Source: CANHEE01 sp049316985 | Lineage (GTDB): Bacteria > Bacteroidota > Bacteroidia > Chitinophagales > Saprospiraceae | Direction: 5' to 3' | Assembly: GCA_049316985.1 (NCBI GenBank) | Contig: JBMOJB010000015.1 | Span: forward strand, 1-41,554 | DNA: 41,554 bases | Shown: positions 35,101 through 41,554 of the stretch, piece after piece | Position numbering within the stretch: the first letter of the stretch is position 1 | Layout of the letters: every line of letters begins with the position of its first letter | Notes under the pieces: model-generated | What the model saw: only the letters and a program-made list of their open reading frames with translations | The model's database searches: none | Told to the model about the DNA's origin: nothing | Program-made: the position numbers and the translations under genes

Positions 35101-36170
35101 TAGATTCAATCTGGAATACTTGCCCGGTATCTTCTGGCAATGAGGTGGTGTTTAGTATTGACAAGAACAAAGGTTGTACAACAGCAAGCGGCGCTAAAGG
35201 AATCGCCGTGGTATATACCGGTGCTGAACGGGGACGAGATACCGCATGTTATGTTATCCGAGATTCTAAAGGTGGCATATACAATGTCACATTTATCGTC
35301 ACCGTAAAACCACCGAGTCCAAGTGTATTGAGCGATATACTTGAAGAAGGCAAAAAGTTGATCTTATGTCCTGATACTACACAACTGGTTGGAAAAATTG
35401 TGTCAGTTATAAATATTTGCCCTGCAAAAAGCGGCGTACACGCAAAGTTCAGCATTAATCCGCAAACCAATTGTGTTGAGATTGAGGGTTTAAAAACGGG
35501 TAGAGATTCGGCATGTATTGTCGTATGCAGTGAATTTAATGTGTGCGATACCACTTACTTATACATACAGGTAGTGCCTCCGGTAAATCCTGTTATTCTA
35601 ATTGCCATTGATGATGCTGATTCGACGATTTATGCGCAGGCCGTAATAATTCCGGTTGTTAAGAATGATATATTCAATAAAAGTGATTCAGCTAAGATTG
35701 TACTTCAAATCGTAAACGGAAAGGGCCCCAAACATGGGGTTGTATTTGTGAATGCGGGTAATCGAGTAATTACATATATTCCTGATCCTAATTTTAAATT
35801 CTGCGGAGTCGATACATTTGAATATTATATTGCAATTGGACAGAAGACGGATACAGCTAAAGTGTTTGTGCGGATTAAATGTCCGCCAGATAATAAAGGC
35901 CCATTCAAGGTACACAATGCTTTCTCGCCAAATGGCGATGGTATAAATGATGTCTTCAACATCACAGGATTGGATAATTTTACGGAAAATGAGGTTGTTG
36001 TTTACAATCGATGGGGCAATCAGGTGTTCAGTAAAAAGAATTATGACAATTCGTGGGACGGAACCTGGGAAGGAAATCCACTGCCGGATGGGACCTATTA
36101 TTATGTGGTTTCACTAAAAGAAGCTAACAGTACAAAACTTGAAGCGGGTTATCTTGAATTGCGCCGGTAG
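32118..36170 (+). CDS. Large T9SS type B (gliding-motility CTD) surface adhesin
   Basis: 1350 residues from ATG 32118, chosen because it starts a signal peptide (MNKRLFFLF core, cut near MLAQ); an in-frame ATG at 32046 would hide it. A head domain (about 24-210) is followed by two 85-90-residue repeats. A second, diverged copy of the head follows (about 394-590), then about six more repeats. The repeats share a C-[IL]-D strand, a G-x-D-[ST] turn and a DTT-x-[IY] end strand. About 1165-1260 is a cadherin-like/Big_9-type domain (DDADSTIYAQA, VVKNDIF, GVDTFEYYI). About 1265-1350 is the gliding-motility CTD (TIGR04131): NAFSPNGDGINDVFNI, VYNRWGNQVF, WDGTWEGNPLPDGTYYY. Export by T9SS to the cell surface is well supported. 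PorP/SprF and OmpA genes follow. Confidence 0.9.
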   Translation: MNKRLFFLFFFPVFLSCTNMLAQGRFFTQDTIILRLNNCNGNFDICFAGINSGSSPSLGVVVDGVKLNRPYSGCGTDTVALYSVQNMDAAFGPYRLDSLTIGTKKYSNIIFADAIVLTDSLNKWDPVAKWAYDSQFKNIIGKPKLKYSALHYSTVSTSLSNKLGLNTAFVPKGLKLRFTKGSHKVVVSDGVPLVKDSVIIIVGCSQRNYVTKSLKVGETIKHCNDLTQLPGKRILSNVALSALIKINAEFSKVKGDSCIEIRGLKVGKDTFTYVLRGRGGIDDTTTIYVNVSSNEGVGGKHVVNQSVKVGNSINYCINTDALLPKPTDQIVDVVNYCIGSSGKIASVTFGNKEKCLKIDGVKAGRDSVCIVITSSENKSDTTIIYILVTEDCRELIKESRIVVQITDCKEKGEICIPDFRIVDTSRYTFLANGAIYQGFINPCNRQEIAGISYQNLYDEKTGKILPFPFTVQSWGVNGTTFPPLGESGIVVRSLSEIVDVLNKWNPEGKWKLDTLNRFFSGGDTKNSYNNLYIVNNVGFSEHYALFSSSTTFNGISFRFDKGVHTFAIVDKANGCRDDVSVLVSCASNKVIAKDIFVGKVDSICIDLTTLPGTKINISNKPKAGKNADFAPSADKKCIIYQGKKPGKDTLVVVACDENNICDTTTLIVSVRAGVSSRIVFDTILTQATKIFCIDTSFAGGKISSVANTSNQAGTSVNFLVDTNKYCVQYTGTNTSGTDTARIIICDVNNFCDTTTFYITVKNRKPAIFELRDTIPLFNTRTFCLPKDKFGINLSTPISVKNICEKAGAQKVSFVIQPNVNCIGPNFFVYAVTYTGKAIGIDTACIEVTNSLGKKDTIRLIVTVTPRESHALKDTIETTDKGLLLCLDFKQSNLLAAVDTAYNNCPALSGSHANIQVVRSATCKSGWAIRYDGIAAGTDAACVVLRDKLGNADTVSVEIKVNQKVYPTITLRDTILSFQTKSFCLDTSNLQLKGKIDSIWNTCPVSSGNEVVFSIDKNKGCTTASGAKGIAVVYTGAERGRDTACYVIRDSKGGIYNVTFIVTVKPPSPSVLSDILEEGKKLILCPDTTQLVGKIVSVINICPAKSGVHAKFSINPQTNCVEIEGLKTGRDSACIVVCSEFNVCDTTYLYIQVVPPVNPVILIAIDDADSTIYAQAVIIPVVKNDIFNKSDSAKIVLQIVNGKGPKHGVVFVNAGNRVITYIPDPNFKFCGVDTFEYYIAIGQKTDTAKVFVRIKCPPDNKGPFKVHNAFSPNGDGINDVFNITGLDNFTENEVVVYNRWGNQVFSKKNYDNSWDGTWEGNPLPDGTYYYVVSLKEANSTKLEAGYLELRR

Positions 36171-36325
36171 GTGCAGGGGATTTGACAGACTGCGTTTCCA
36201 GTAATACTCGTGGTCAACTAAATCTAACAGGACGTATCATTTAAAAGGAACGATATTTGAATGCTTACTAGTTAAGCGATATTTTTAAAACTGAAATTTC
36301 ATACACTTAAAATATTCTTTGCAAC

Positions 36326-37315
36326 ATGAAGAAGATTTTTTCATTCATTGTGGCATCGCTTATATTGGCGAATGTCTACGGTCAGCAGGACCCTCTATTC
36401 ACTAAATACATGTTTAATTCACTGGTGATGAATCCTGCCTATGCGGGTTCTGAAGGGTATCTATCCATGGGATTGCTACATCGGTCGCAATGGTTTGGAT
36501 TAAAAGGCGGACCGCAGAGTCAGACTTTGACTTTACATACTCCAATGAAAAATGAAAGAGTAGGTTTGGGCGGATCAATAATTAACGACGCTTTAGGCGC
36601 TACAAATACATTTACAGGTAATATTTGTTATGCCTACCGCATTCCAATGAAATCCTGGATGTTGTCTGTTGGTTTACAAGGTGGTGCACAATATTATAAT
36701 TTTGATGCCACTAAGGTCACCACGGCAAGTCCTGATGTAGTATTTAATTCTTATTCCAAACTGCGACCTAATTTTGGTGGTGGAGTGTACTTGAAAAAAG
36801 AAAGAAAGTACTATATGGGTATCGGGGTGCCACATTTAATTGAATGGAATCTTCGCGAGCGGACGAGTGGCCCAAGAGATACGTTGGCCAAAGAGTTTAG
36901 ACACTACTTTTTTACCGCAGGTGCTGCATTTCCAATCAATGGCGACCAATTGATATTTAAGCCATCCTTGATGGTTCGAAATACCGGGCTTTTCAATAAG
37001 TTCAACAAGTCAGCTTATTACAAAGGTTATCTGGCGTCCACTTCATTTGATATTGACCTTTCATTATTTTTCTACCAGGCGCTTTGGTTGGGAGGTTCGT
37101 ATCGTTCATCATTGGAGCAATTCAGTGGAAAAAGCTCCTTTGCTTCTGTTAATGCCTGGGGAGCTTATTACCTGAAAAACGGTATGCGAGTAGGACTTTC
37201 TTATGACTATAACCTAACTGTGCTTCAAAGAGCTACTGCCGGATCATTTGAATTATTTCTAGGTTATGATTTTGATTATAGAGTTAAAAAAGTAGTAACA
37301 CCGAGGTATTTTTAA
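36326..37315 (+). CDS. Type IX secretion system membrane protein, PorP/SprF family
   Basis: 329 residues with a signal peptide (residues 1-19, ending VYGQ). The family start QDPLFTKYMFNSLVMNPAYAG is classic, followed by barrel strands (LLHRSQWFGLKGGPQSQTL, VGLGGSIINDALG, YYMGIGVPHL, ALWLGGSYRSS) and an aromatic end strand FELFLGYDFDY. In Flavobacterium johnsoniae SprF is needed for secretion of the adhesin SprB, and PorP/SprF proteins are thought to serve type B clients. Its place directly after a type B adhesin (155-base spacer) and before an OmpA gene fits a dedicated partner. Many paralogues usually exist per genome. Confidence 0.92.
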   Translation: MKKIFSFIVASLILANVYGQQDPLFTKYMFNSLVMNPAYAGSEGYLSMGLLHRSQWFGLKGGPQSQTLTLHTPMKNERVGLGGSIINDALGATNTFTGNICYAYRIPMKSWMLSVGLQGGAQYYNFDATKVTTASPDVVFNSYSKLRPNFGGGVYLKKERKYYMGIGVPHLIEWNLRERTSGPRDTLAKEFRHYFFTAGAAFPINGDQLIFKPSLMVRNTGLFNKFNKSAYYKGYLASTSFDIDLSLFFYQALWLGGSYRSSLEQFSGKSSFASVNAWGAYYLKNGMRVGLSYDYNLTVLQRATAGSFELFLGYDFDYRVKKVVTPRYF

Positions 37316-37478
37316 GTATCGCAAAAAATTATAAGGGCGACGCATTCCAATCTATATTATTTGGCAGCATATTTGATATATATTGTTTAATTGAAATATA
37401 TTTATTTGTGAATGACAAGTTTTAGAAAAAATCAGTCTTTTCAAGAACTGGTTTTTTCCTTGTTTTAAATTTTGAGAT

Positions 37479-40121
37479 ATGAAGTTCAAAGGAATTATTA
37501 CTTTGACGCTGATATTTGCTCTCGCCAGCGCGAGTATTGCACAGACAGGAAAATTGAAAAGAGCCAAGCAATACATGAAAGACCTGTCTTACATGCCTGC
37601 AATCGTTCTTTTAAACCAAATACTTGAAAAAGAAGGCAATCCTGATGCAAAAATTGCAATAGCAGAATGCTATCGCAAAGTCAATGATTGGGAAAATGCC
37701 GAATACTGGTACGCCCAAGTCGTGCGCAACGCGCAAGTTGATCCCCTTCAGAAATTATATTATGGCGAATCGTTGCAACGCAATGGGAAATGTGATCTGG
37801 CAAAAGACTGGTATGCCCAGTTTACGCAGGCATCACCCAACGATATTCGCGGACAATATCTAAGCAAAGCATGTGATTATGAAAATGAGTTGCTTACCAA
37901 GAATGCAGCTATTTACAATGTAAAGCGCATGGATTTCAACTCTCCGCTCGACGATTACAGCCCTGCCATCTTCAAAGACCAGGTCGTTTTTACGTCCGAC
38001 AGAGCTAAAGGCACAGCGATAAAAAGAGATCACACCTGGACAGGTAATCCGTTCAATGAACTCTTTGTTGTAGATGCTAAGAAAAATGGCCCACCTACGG
38101 ACTATAAGTTTACTTATGGGAAACCCGGAAAATTTTCAGCTAAACTGAATACAAAATACCATGATGCAGCTGTATCGTTTTCACCTGATTACAGTGAAAT
38201 ATTCTTTACCAGAAACAATTACCTGTCCGGGAAAACGGGTCGGGATGATGAAGGTTTTATTCTCCTTAAAGTTTATACAGCAAAAGCGAGTGGAGTAGGA
38301 GCATGGACGGAAGTTGCCGAATTGCCATTCAATAGTGATGAATACAATGTGGCACATCCGGCGATTAGTCCCGATGGCAATAAAATCTATTTCTCTTCAA
38401 ACATGCCCGGTGGCTTTGGAGGAATGGATTTGTACGTTTCTGAGAAAGATGGCGGCAAATGGGGCCCTCCGGTCAATCTCGGTCCAAGAATTAATACAGA
38501 AGGACTGGAAGTTTTTCCCTATGTGGATAAATCCGGTAAATTATTTTTCTCTTCAGATGGTCATATTGGATTAGGTGGTTTGGATATCTACTATATGGAT
38601 CCAAAAGAAAATAGTGAGTGGGGCGAAGTTATCAATGCAGGATTTCCGCTCAATAGTAAACACGACGATTTTGGTGTATCTACGGTTGAAGATGGCAAAT
38701 TTGGCTATTTTAGCTCTGACCGACCTGGTGGTTCTGGTAGAGATGATATTTATAGCTTTCATAAAATGTCAGTTCCCGCAACAATATTTGTTTTTGATGC
38801 TTTCACAAAATTGCCGGTGGAAAATGCAGAAGTCATTGATAGTTGTACTGGCGTAACTTATCGAACGGGTAAAGACGGTGTGGTTAAGTTGGACATGAGG
38901 CTCGATGCTTGTTGTTCGTTCCAGGCAGCGGCAGATGGATATGTCGATAATTCAGCGGAAGCATGTTCCAAAGATCAGGTAGAAAGTGTAAAGGTTGAAA
39001 TACCGCTCAGTATGGTTCATCGTTATGCGCTAAGTGGAGTTGTATTTGACCATGTTAAAAATTTGCCGCTTGAAGGAGCGTTAGTTACAGTATCAAATAC
39101 CTGTGGAAAAAAAGATACAGTTCTGATTACAAATGCAGATGGTCGATTTGAAATGCCCTTAGATAGAGAATGTTGCTACAAAGCAAAAGCTTCTTTTAAG
39201 GATTATATCAGTAGCTCCAAGGATAGCATTTGCACTGCAGGGATCAATGTTGATTCCACATTTCGACCTGAAATCTACATTCAACCGATCATGTTTCAGC
39301 CCGATGTACCTGTAGTTGCAGACAAGAGTCAAAGTAAAGGTAAGAATGATATTGCTGCCAATTCTAAAGGAGATGATAATACCGGAAAATCTGAATCTGG
39401 CGGAAAGCGTAAAAAGGATAAGAATAAAGATAAAACCAAGGACAAAGGGAAAGATCTGGCCGATGCTAATGCTAAAGATCAGATTACTGATGAAACCATA
39501 TTTACGGGCGATAAAGCGCCTTATGGCGACAAAGTTGGTCCTTATGTCTGGAATCCCAAAACTGGCTTATACGAAGGCAAGGGTGGAAAACCTGCCGCGG
39601 GATCTTATAAGGATTACGTTTTTGAAAATGGGAATGTAGTAAAATCTTCGGTATTTGTACCGGGTCCTGTTCAAACACCAAATATGCCAACGAAGTATTT
39701 ACTTCACATCTATTATGACTTCGACCAATCCTTCCTCAGAGAAGAAGCGGTACCTGAACTGGAGAAATTATTTACTTTGCTGAAAGACAATCCAACTTAT
39801 GTCATTGAATTGGGTTCGCATACCGACTCGAGAGGATCAAATGCATATAACAAACGTTTATCTCAAAGAAGAGCTGACGTAGTGGTAAAATGGTTGGTAA
39901 AAAATGGTATTGAAAAGGATCGATTGGTGCCAATTGGATACGGTGAGTTGGCAAATGTAAACAACTGCAAAGATTTCATCCCATGTTCCGAACAAGAACA
40001 CCAGATGAACCGCAGAACTGAATTCCGAATTCTGGGTTGCAAAGGTTGTACGGATAATCCAATCATTTCTAATCCTAATGAAAATACAAAGGTAGATAAG
40101 TGTATCGGATGTCCATTTTAA
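37479..40121 (+). CDS. OmpA-family protein with TPR, PD40 and carboxypeptidase-regulatory-like domains (T9SS-associated)
   Basis: 880 residues with a signal peptide (1-21, ending ASIAQ). Layout: TPR-like helices (25-135); PD40 beta-propeller repeats (about 155-430, with AISPDGNKIYFSS, PGGFGGMDLYVS, GKLFFSSDGH, GYFSSDRPGG); two carboxypeptidase-regulatory-like beta domains (about 435-620); a Lys/Asp-rich low-complexity linker (about 622-685); an OmpA domain (about 738-853) with YDFDQSFL and SHTDSRGSNAYNKRLSQRRA, which binds peptidoglycan. This is the PorE-like architecture found beside PorP/SprF genes and probably ties the outer-membrane complex to the cell wall. After the OmpA domain comes a Cys-rich tail: C854-x2-C857 and C875-x2-C878. 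A terminator follows. Confidence 0.9.
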   Translation: MKFKGIITLTLIFALASASIAQTGKLKRAKQYMKDLSYMPAIVLLNQILEKEGNPDAKIAIAECYRKVNDWENAEYWYAQVVRNAQVDPLQKLYYGESLQRNGKCDLAKDWYAQFTQASPNDIRGQYLSKACDYENELLTKNAAIYNVKRMDFNSPLDDYSPAIFKDQVVFTSDRAKGTAIKRDHTWTGNPFNELFVVDAKKNGPPTDYKFTYGKPGKFSAKLNTKYHDAAVSFSPDYSEIFFTRNNYLSGKTGRDDEGFILLKVYTAKASGVGAWTEVAELPFNSDEYNVAHPAISPDGNKIYFSSNMPGGFGGMDLYVSEKDGGKWGPPVNLGPRINTEGLEVFPYVDKSGKLFFSSDGHIGLGGLDIYYMDPKENSEWGEVINAGFPLNSKHDDFGVSTVEDGKFGYFSSDRPGGSGRDDIYSFHKMSVPATIFVFDAFTKLPVENAEVIDSCTGVTYRTGKDGVVKLDMRLDACCSFQAAADGYVDNSAEACSKDQVESVKVEIPLSMVHRYALSGVVFDHVKNLPLEGALVTVSNTCGKKDTVLITNADGRFEMPLDRECCYKAKASFKDYISSSKDSICTAGINVDSTFRPEIYIQPIMFQPDVPVVADKSQSKGKNDIAANSKGDDNTGKSESGGKRKKDKNKDKTKDKGKDLADANAKDQITDETIFTGDKAPYGDKVGPYVWNPKTGLYEGKGGKPAAGSYKDYVFENGNVVKSSVFVPGPVQTPNMPTKYLLHIYYDFDQSFLREEAVPELEKLFTLLKDNPTYVIELGSHTDSRGSNAYNKRLSQRRADVVVKWLVKNGIEKDRLVPIGYGELANVNNCKDFIPCSEQEHQMNRRTEFRILGCKGCTDNPIISNPNENTKVDKCIGCPF

Positions 40122-40189
40122 CAATTTTTTAGCAAGTGATCGGAGTACAACCTAATAATTCTTAGGTTCCTGTCAGAATAGGTTACCTG

Positions 40190-40233
40190 AAATCCTGGAA
40201 GAATGTGATTGTATCACGCTTCCAGGATTTTTT
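40190..40233 (+). terminator. Intrinsic terminator of the adhesin/SprF/OmpA module
   Basis: A 12-bp stem AAATCCTGGAAG/CTTCCAGGATTT (40190-40201 with 40219-40230) has an inner stem GTGAT/ATCAC and a T tract. It lies 68 bases after the OmpA stop. Confidence 0.88.
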
Positions 40234-40500
40234 AATTGAAGTTGTACCAGAGCTGGATTAGTTAATACGAGTACAATCTCTTAAAAAAATATTAATACTA
40301 ATAAAATAAATTAATATATTAAATAAAATATATCAACTACAAGTGACTGATATGCAACAGATTACTATTTTTTATTTAAAGTAATATGGCCATTTAAGGT
40401 CTGTTTTTAACGCTAATTTTTTTTTAAAATCAAATATATTAAACTAATTATTATTCTAAAAATACCATATTTGGGGTATATGCGACATTTGAAAAGCACC

Positions 40501-40600
40501 TAACTTTGTCCTGTTAATGAGTAGAAAATAGTTGTTTCTACTCGACACACGAATCAAATTTACCTGGTAAAGCGCTTCAACAACGCTTTATTTTTTAAAA
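40501..40600 (+). ncRNA. Candidate small RNA: -7-like box, hairpin and terminator
   Basis: TAACTTTG (40501-40508) fits the -7 consensus. It is followed by a perfect 9-bp hairpin GAGTAGAAA/TTTCTACTC (40519-40527 with 40535-40543, loop ATAGTTG). A terminator-like stem AAAGCG/CGCTTT (40569-40574 with 40584-40589) then runs into a T tract to 40597. Together they outline an RNA of roughly 80-85 bases with no coding content. A TTTG at the normal -33 distance is lacking. It could instead be part of a long leader of the edge gene. No known RNA family is recognised. Confidence 0.35.
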
Positions 40601-40694
40601 CTTACACAGATTATCGTTTTCAAACAGAAAACCCATCAACCGACGAGTAACTGTTGATCTGTAGAAAGCTTTAGTTCGTTCAAATGAAATTTTC

Positions 40695-40922
40695 ATGAAC
40701 ATGAAACAAATCAACCCAGATTGTTTCCTTCGTATTTGTTTATTGATACTACTACTTGTAGTGTCCGGCCTATCTTCAGGATACATAGTGTCTACATTGA
40801 GTTTTGTATTACTTTCTTATATATGTATCGTTTCTATTTTTGATAAAAAATTATTGTCAGTTTCAGGAAGTTCTTCAGTATTAAAAAAAATCTATTTTTT
40901 GAAGGCTGGACGCTTAAGATGA
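40695..40922 (+). CDS. Possible small membrane protein (doubtful)
   Basis: 75 codons from ATG 40695 (a second ATG is two codons later). The translation has one long hydrophobic stretch, about residues 11-50 (CLLILLLVVSG, LSFVLLSYICIVSIF), then a basic end. No family is recognised, and there is no promoter box directly upstream. The AT-rich surroundings make chance ORFs with hydrophobic translation common. It lies between the candidate small RNA and the edge gene on the same strand. Confidence 0.3.
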   Translation: MNMKQINPDCFLRICLLILLLVVSGLSSGYIVSTLSFVLLSYICIVSIFDKKLLSVSGSSSVLKKIYFLKAGRLR

Positions 40923-41076
40923 CATTTTTTTTACAGCGATTTACACAGAACATTCAAAACGATAAGTAAATATTAGTTGACTTACACATAAAGATATTGT
41001 TGAGAATTATTTTGACCATCAACATTTATAAACTTAATTTTTTTTTTAAACCTAACAACAAATTAATTATTTTCTT

Positions 41077-41554
41077 ATGAAAAAGACGAATTTTACCTTC
41101 CTTAAAGGAATTGCGTTATCAGTATTTATGGTACTGGGTTTCGCAAGTGCTAATGCACAGGGAGCTTTGGCTTGTCAAGATCACATTAACGCTTCGCTTG
41201 ATGCGGCGTGTCAAGTGAATCTTGCAACCGTTGTTTCTCAAGCAAATGGCGCATCTATTGTTATCAAAGACGGTAACGTTGTTATAGCTCCTATCGCGGG
41301 AGTTAGCTACGGAACTCCTAACGTAACAATTAACAAAATTTACACTTACGAAATTGTGAGTGGCCTTAACAAATGCTGGGGTACTATCAAGTTCGAAGAC
41401 AAATTGGTTCCGGTAATCAATTGCCCAGCTCCTATTACAGTAGCTTGTAATGCTAACGTTGGATTCAACACTACAGAGCAAGAAATTATCTTCTCTGGAA
41501 CTGCTGGTTCTAACCAAATCTTAAACACAGCATATTTGGCGTTGAATGCACCAA
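41077..41554 (+). CDS. Secreted protein, N-terminal part (runs off the right edge)
   Basis: An open frame from ATG 41077 to the window end, at least 159 codons with no stop. Residues 1-28 are a signal peptide (MKKTNFTFLKGIALSVF, cut after ANAQ). The mature part has five Cys in the visible portion (ACQDHINASLDAACQV, NKCWGTIKF, VINCPAPITVAC), Ile/Val-rich strands and repeated NV/VT pairs, like the start of a large beta-rich surface protein. CPAPITVAC recalls the segments that introduce HYR-like domains. It uses AAC for Asn and GCT for Ala more often than its neighbours, which may reflect strong expression. Class of sorting signal cannot be known, as the C-terminus is missing. Confidence 0.75.
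   Translation, partial: MKKTNFTFLKGIALSVFMVLGFASANAQGALACQDHINASLDAACQVNLATVVSQANGASIVIKDGNVVIAPIAGVSYGTPNVTINKIYTYEIVSGLNKCWGTIKFEDKLVPVINCPAPITVACNANVGFNTTEQEIIFSGTAGSNQILNTAYLALNAP

Larger units (their letters stand above)
40122..41076. other. Long AT-rich intergenic region before the edge gene
   Basis: 955 bases holding the terminator at 40190-40233, a very AT-rich stretch (about 40270-40470) with poly-A and poly-T runs, the candidate small RNA (40501-40600) and a doubtful 75-codon ORF (40695-40922). From 40923 to 41076 there is only A/T-rich leader sequence. I see no tRNA or known riboswitch. Confidence 0.6.

Overview
The window is chromosomal DNA of a member of the Bacteroidota, probably a Saprospiria- or Chitinophagia-like gliding/surface-adhesive lineage. 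The case rests on type IX secretion (T9SS) sorting domains of both type A and type B, a PorP/SprF protein next to an OmpA-family protein, FISUMP domains, a DUF5723-like protein, A-rich leaders without Shine-Dalgarno sites, and promoters of the Bacteroidota kind (-33 TTG/TTTG, -7 TAnnTTTG). No rRNA, tRNA, CRISPR array, transposase or phage gene was seen.

Layout. (1) 1-7043: a tandemly duplicated two-gene cassette. Gene A is a small protein with a type A T9SS sorting domain. Gene B is a secreted protein made of a conserved head, exact 312-bp (104-residue) two-cysteine repeats and a C-terminal FISUMP domain. Copy 1 of A is cut by the window edge. Copy 1 of B has eight repeats, a collagen-like insert and a one-base frameshift in repeat 6. 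Copy 2 of B is intact with four repeats. (2) 7196-8454: a MNT/HEPN pair of toxin-antitoxin type and a DUF559 endonuclease-like gene, followed by a MITE-like inverted-repeat element. (3) 8710-10098: a TlpA-like thioredoxin protein whose last codons seem to have been rewritten by a 142-bp insertion. (4) 10413-13013 (minus): topoisomerase IV subunit A. (5) 13169-19478: an omega-amidase-like nitrilase, then a tight run of two secreted M28 peptidases, a membrane EEP-family protein lacking several catalytic residues, and a DUF5723-like outer-membrane protein. (6) 19968-28366: ATP-grasp protein, gamma-carbonic-anhydrase-like protein, SPOR-like protein, MoxR ATPase, long-chain acyl-CoA synthetase, glutamine-dependent NAD synthetase. 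(7) 28368-31557 (minus): beta-barrel protein, a short methylmalonyl-CoA mutase subunit, imidazolonepropionase. (8) 32118-40121: a T9SS module of a large type B adhesin, PorP/SprF and an OmpA/PD40 protein. (9) 40122-41554: an AT-rich region with a candidate small RNA, a doubtful small ORF, and the start of a secreted protein that runs off the right edge.

The genes that most clearly act together are the A/B cassettes (secreted surface proteins), the M28-M28-EEP-DUF5723 run (probable operon) and the adhesin-PorP/SprF-OmpA module, in which the last two probably export and anchor the first. The least expected sequence-level features are the spacer-free 50-bp palindrome at 4013-4062, the inverted-repeat element at 8450-8697, the insertion with a 14-bp flanking duplication at 10076-10231, and the candidate small RNA near 40510-40597. 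I did not find a convincing wholly new multi-gene system; the duplicated A/B cassette is the nearest candidate.
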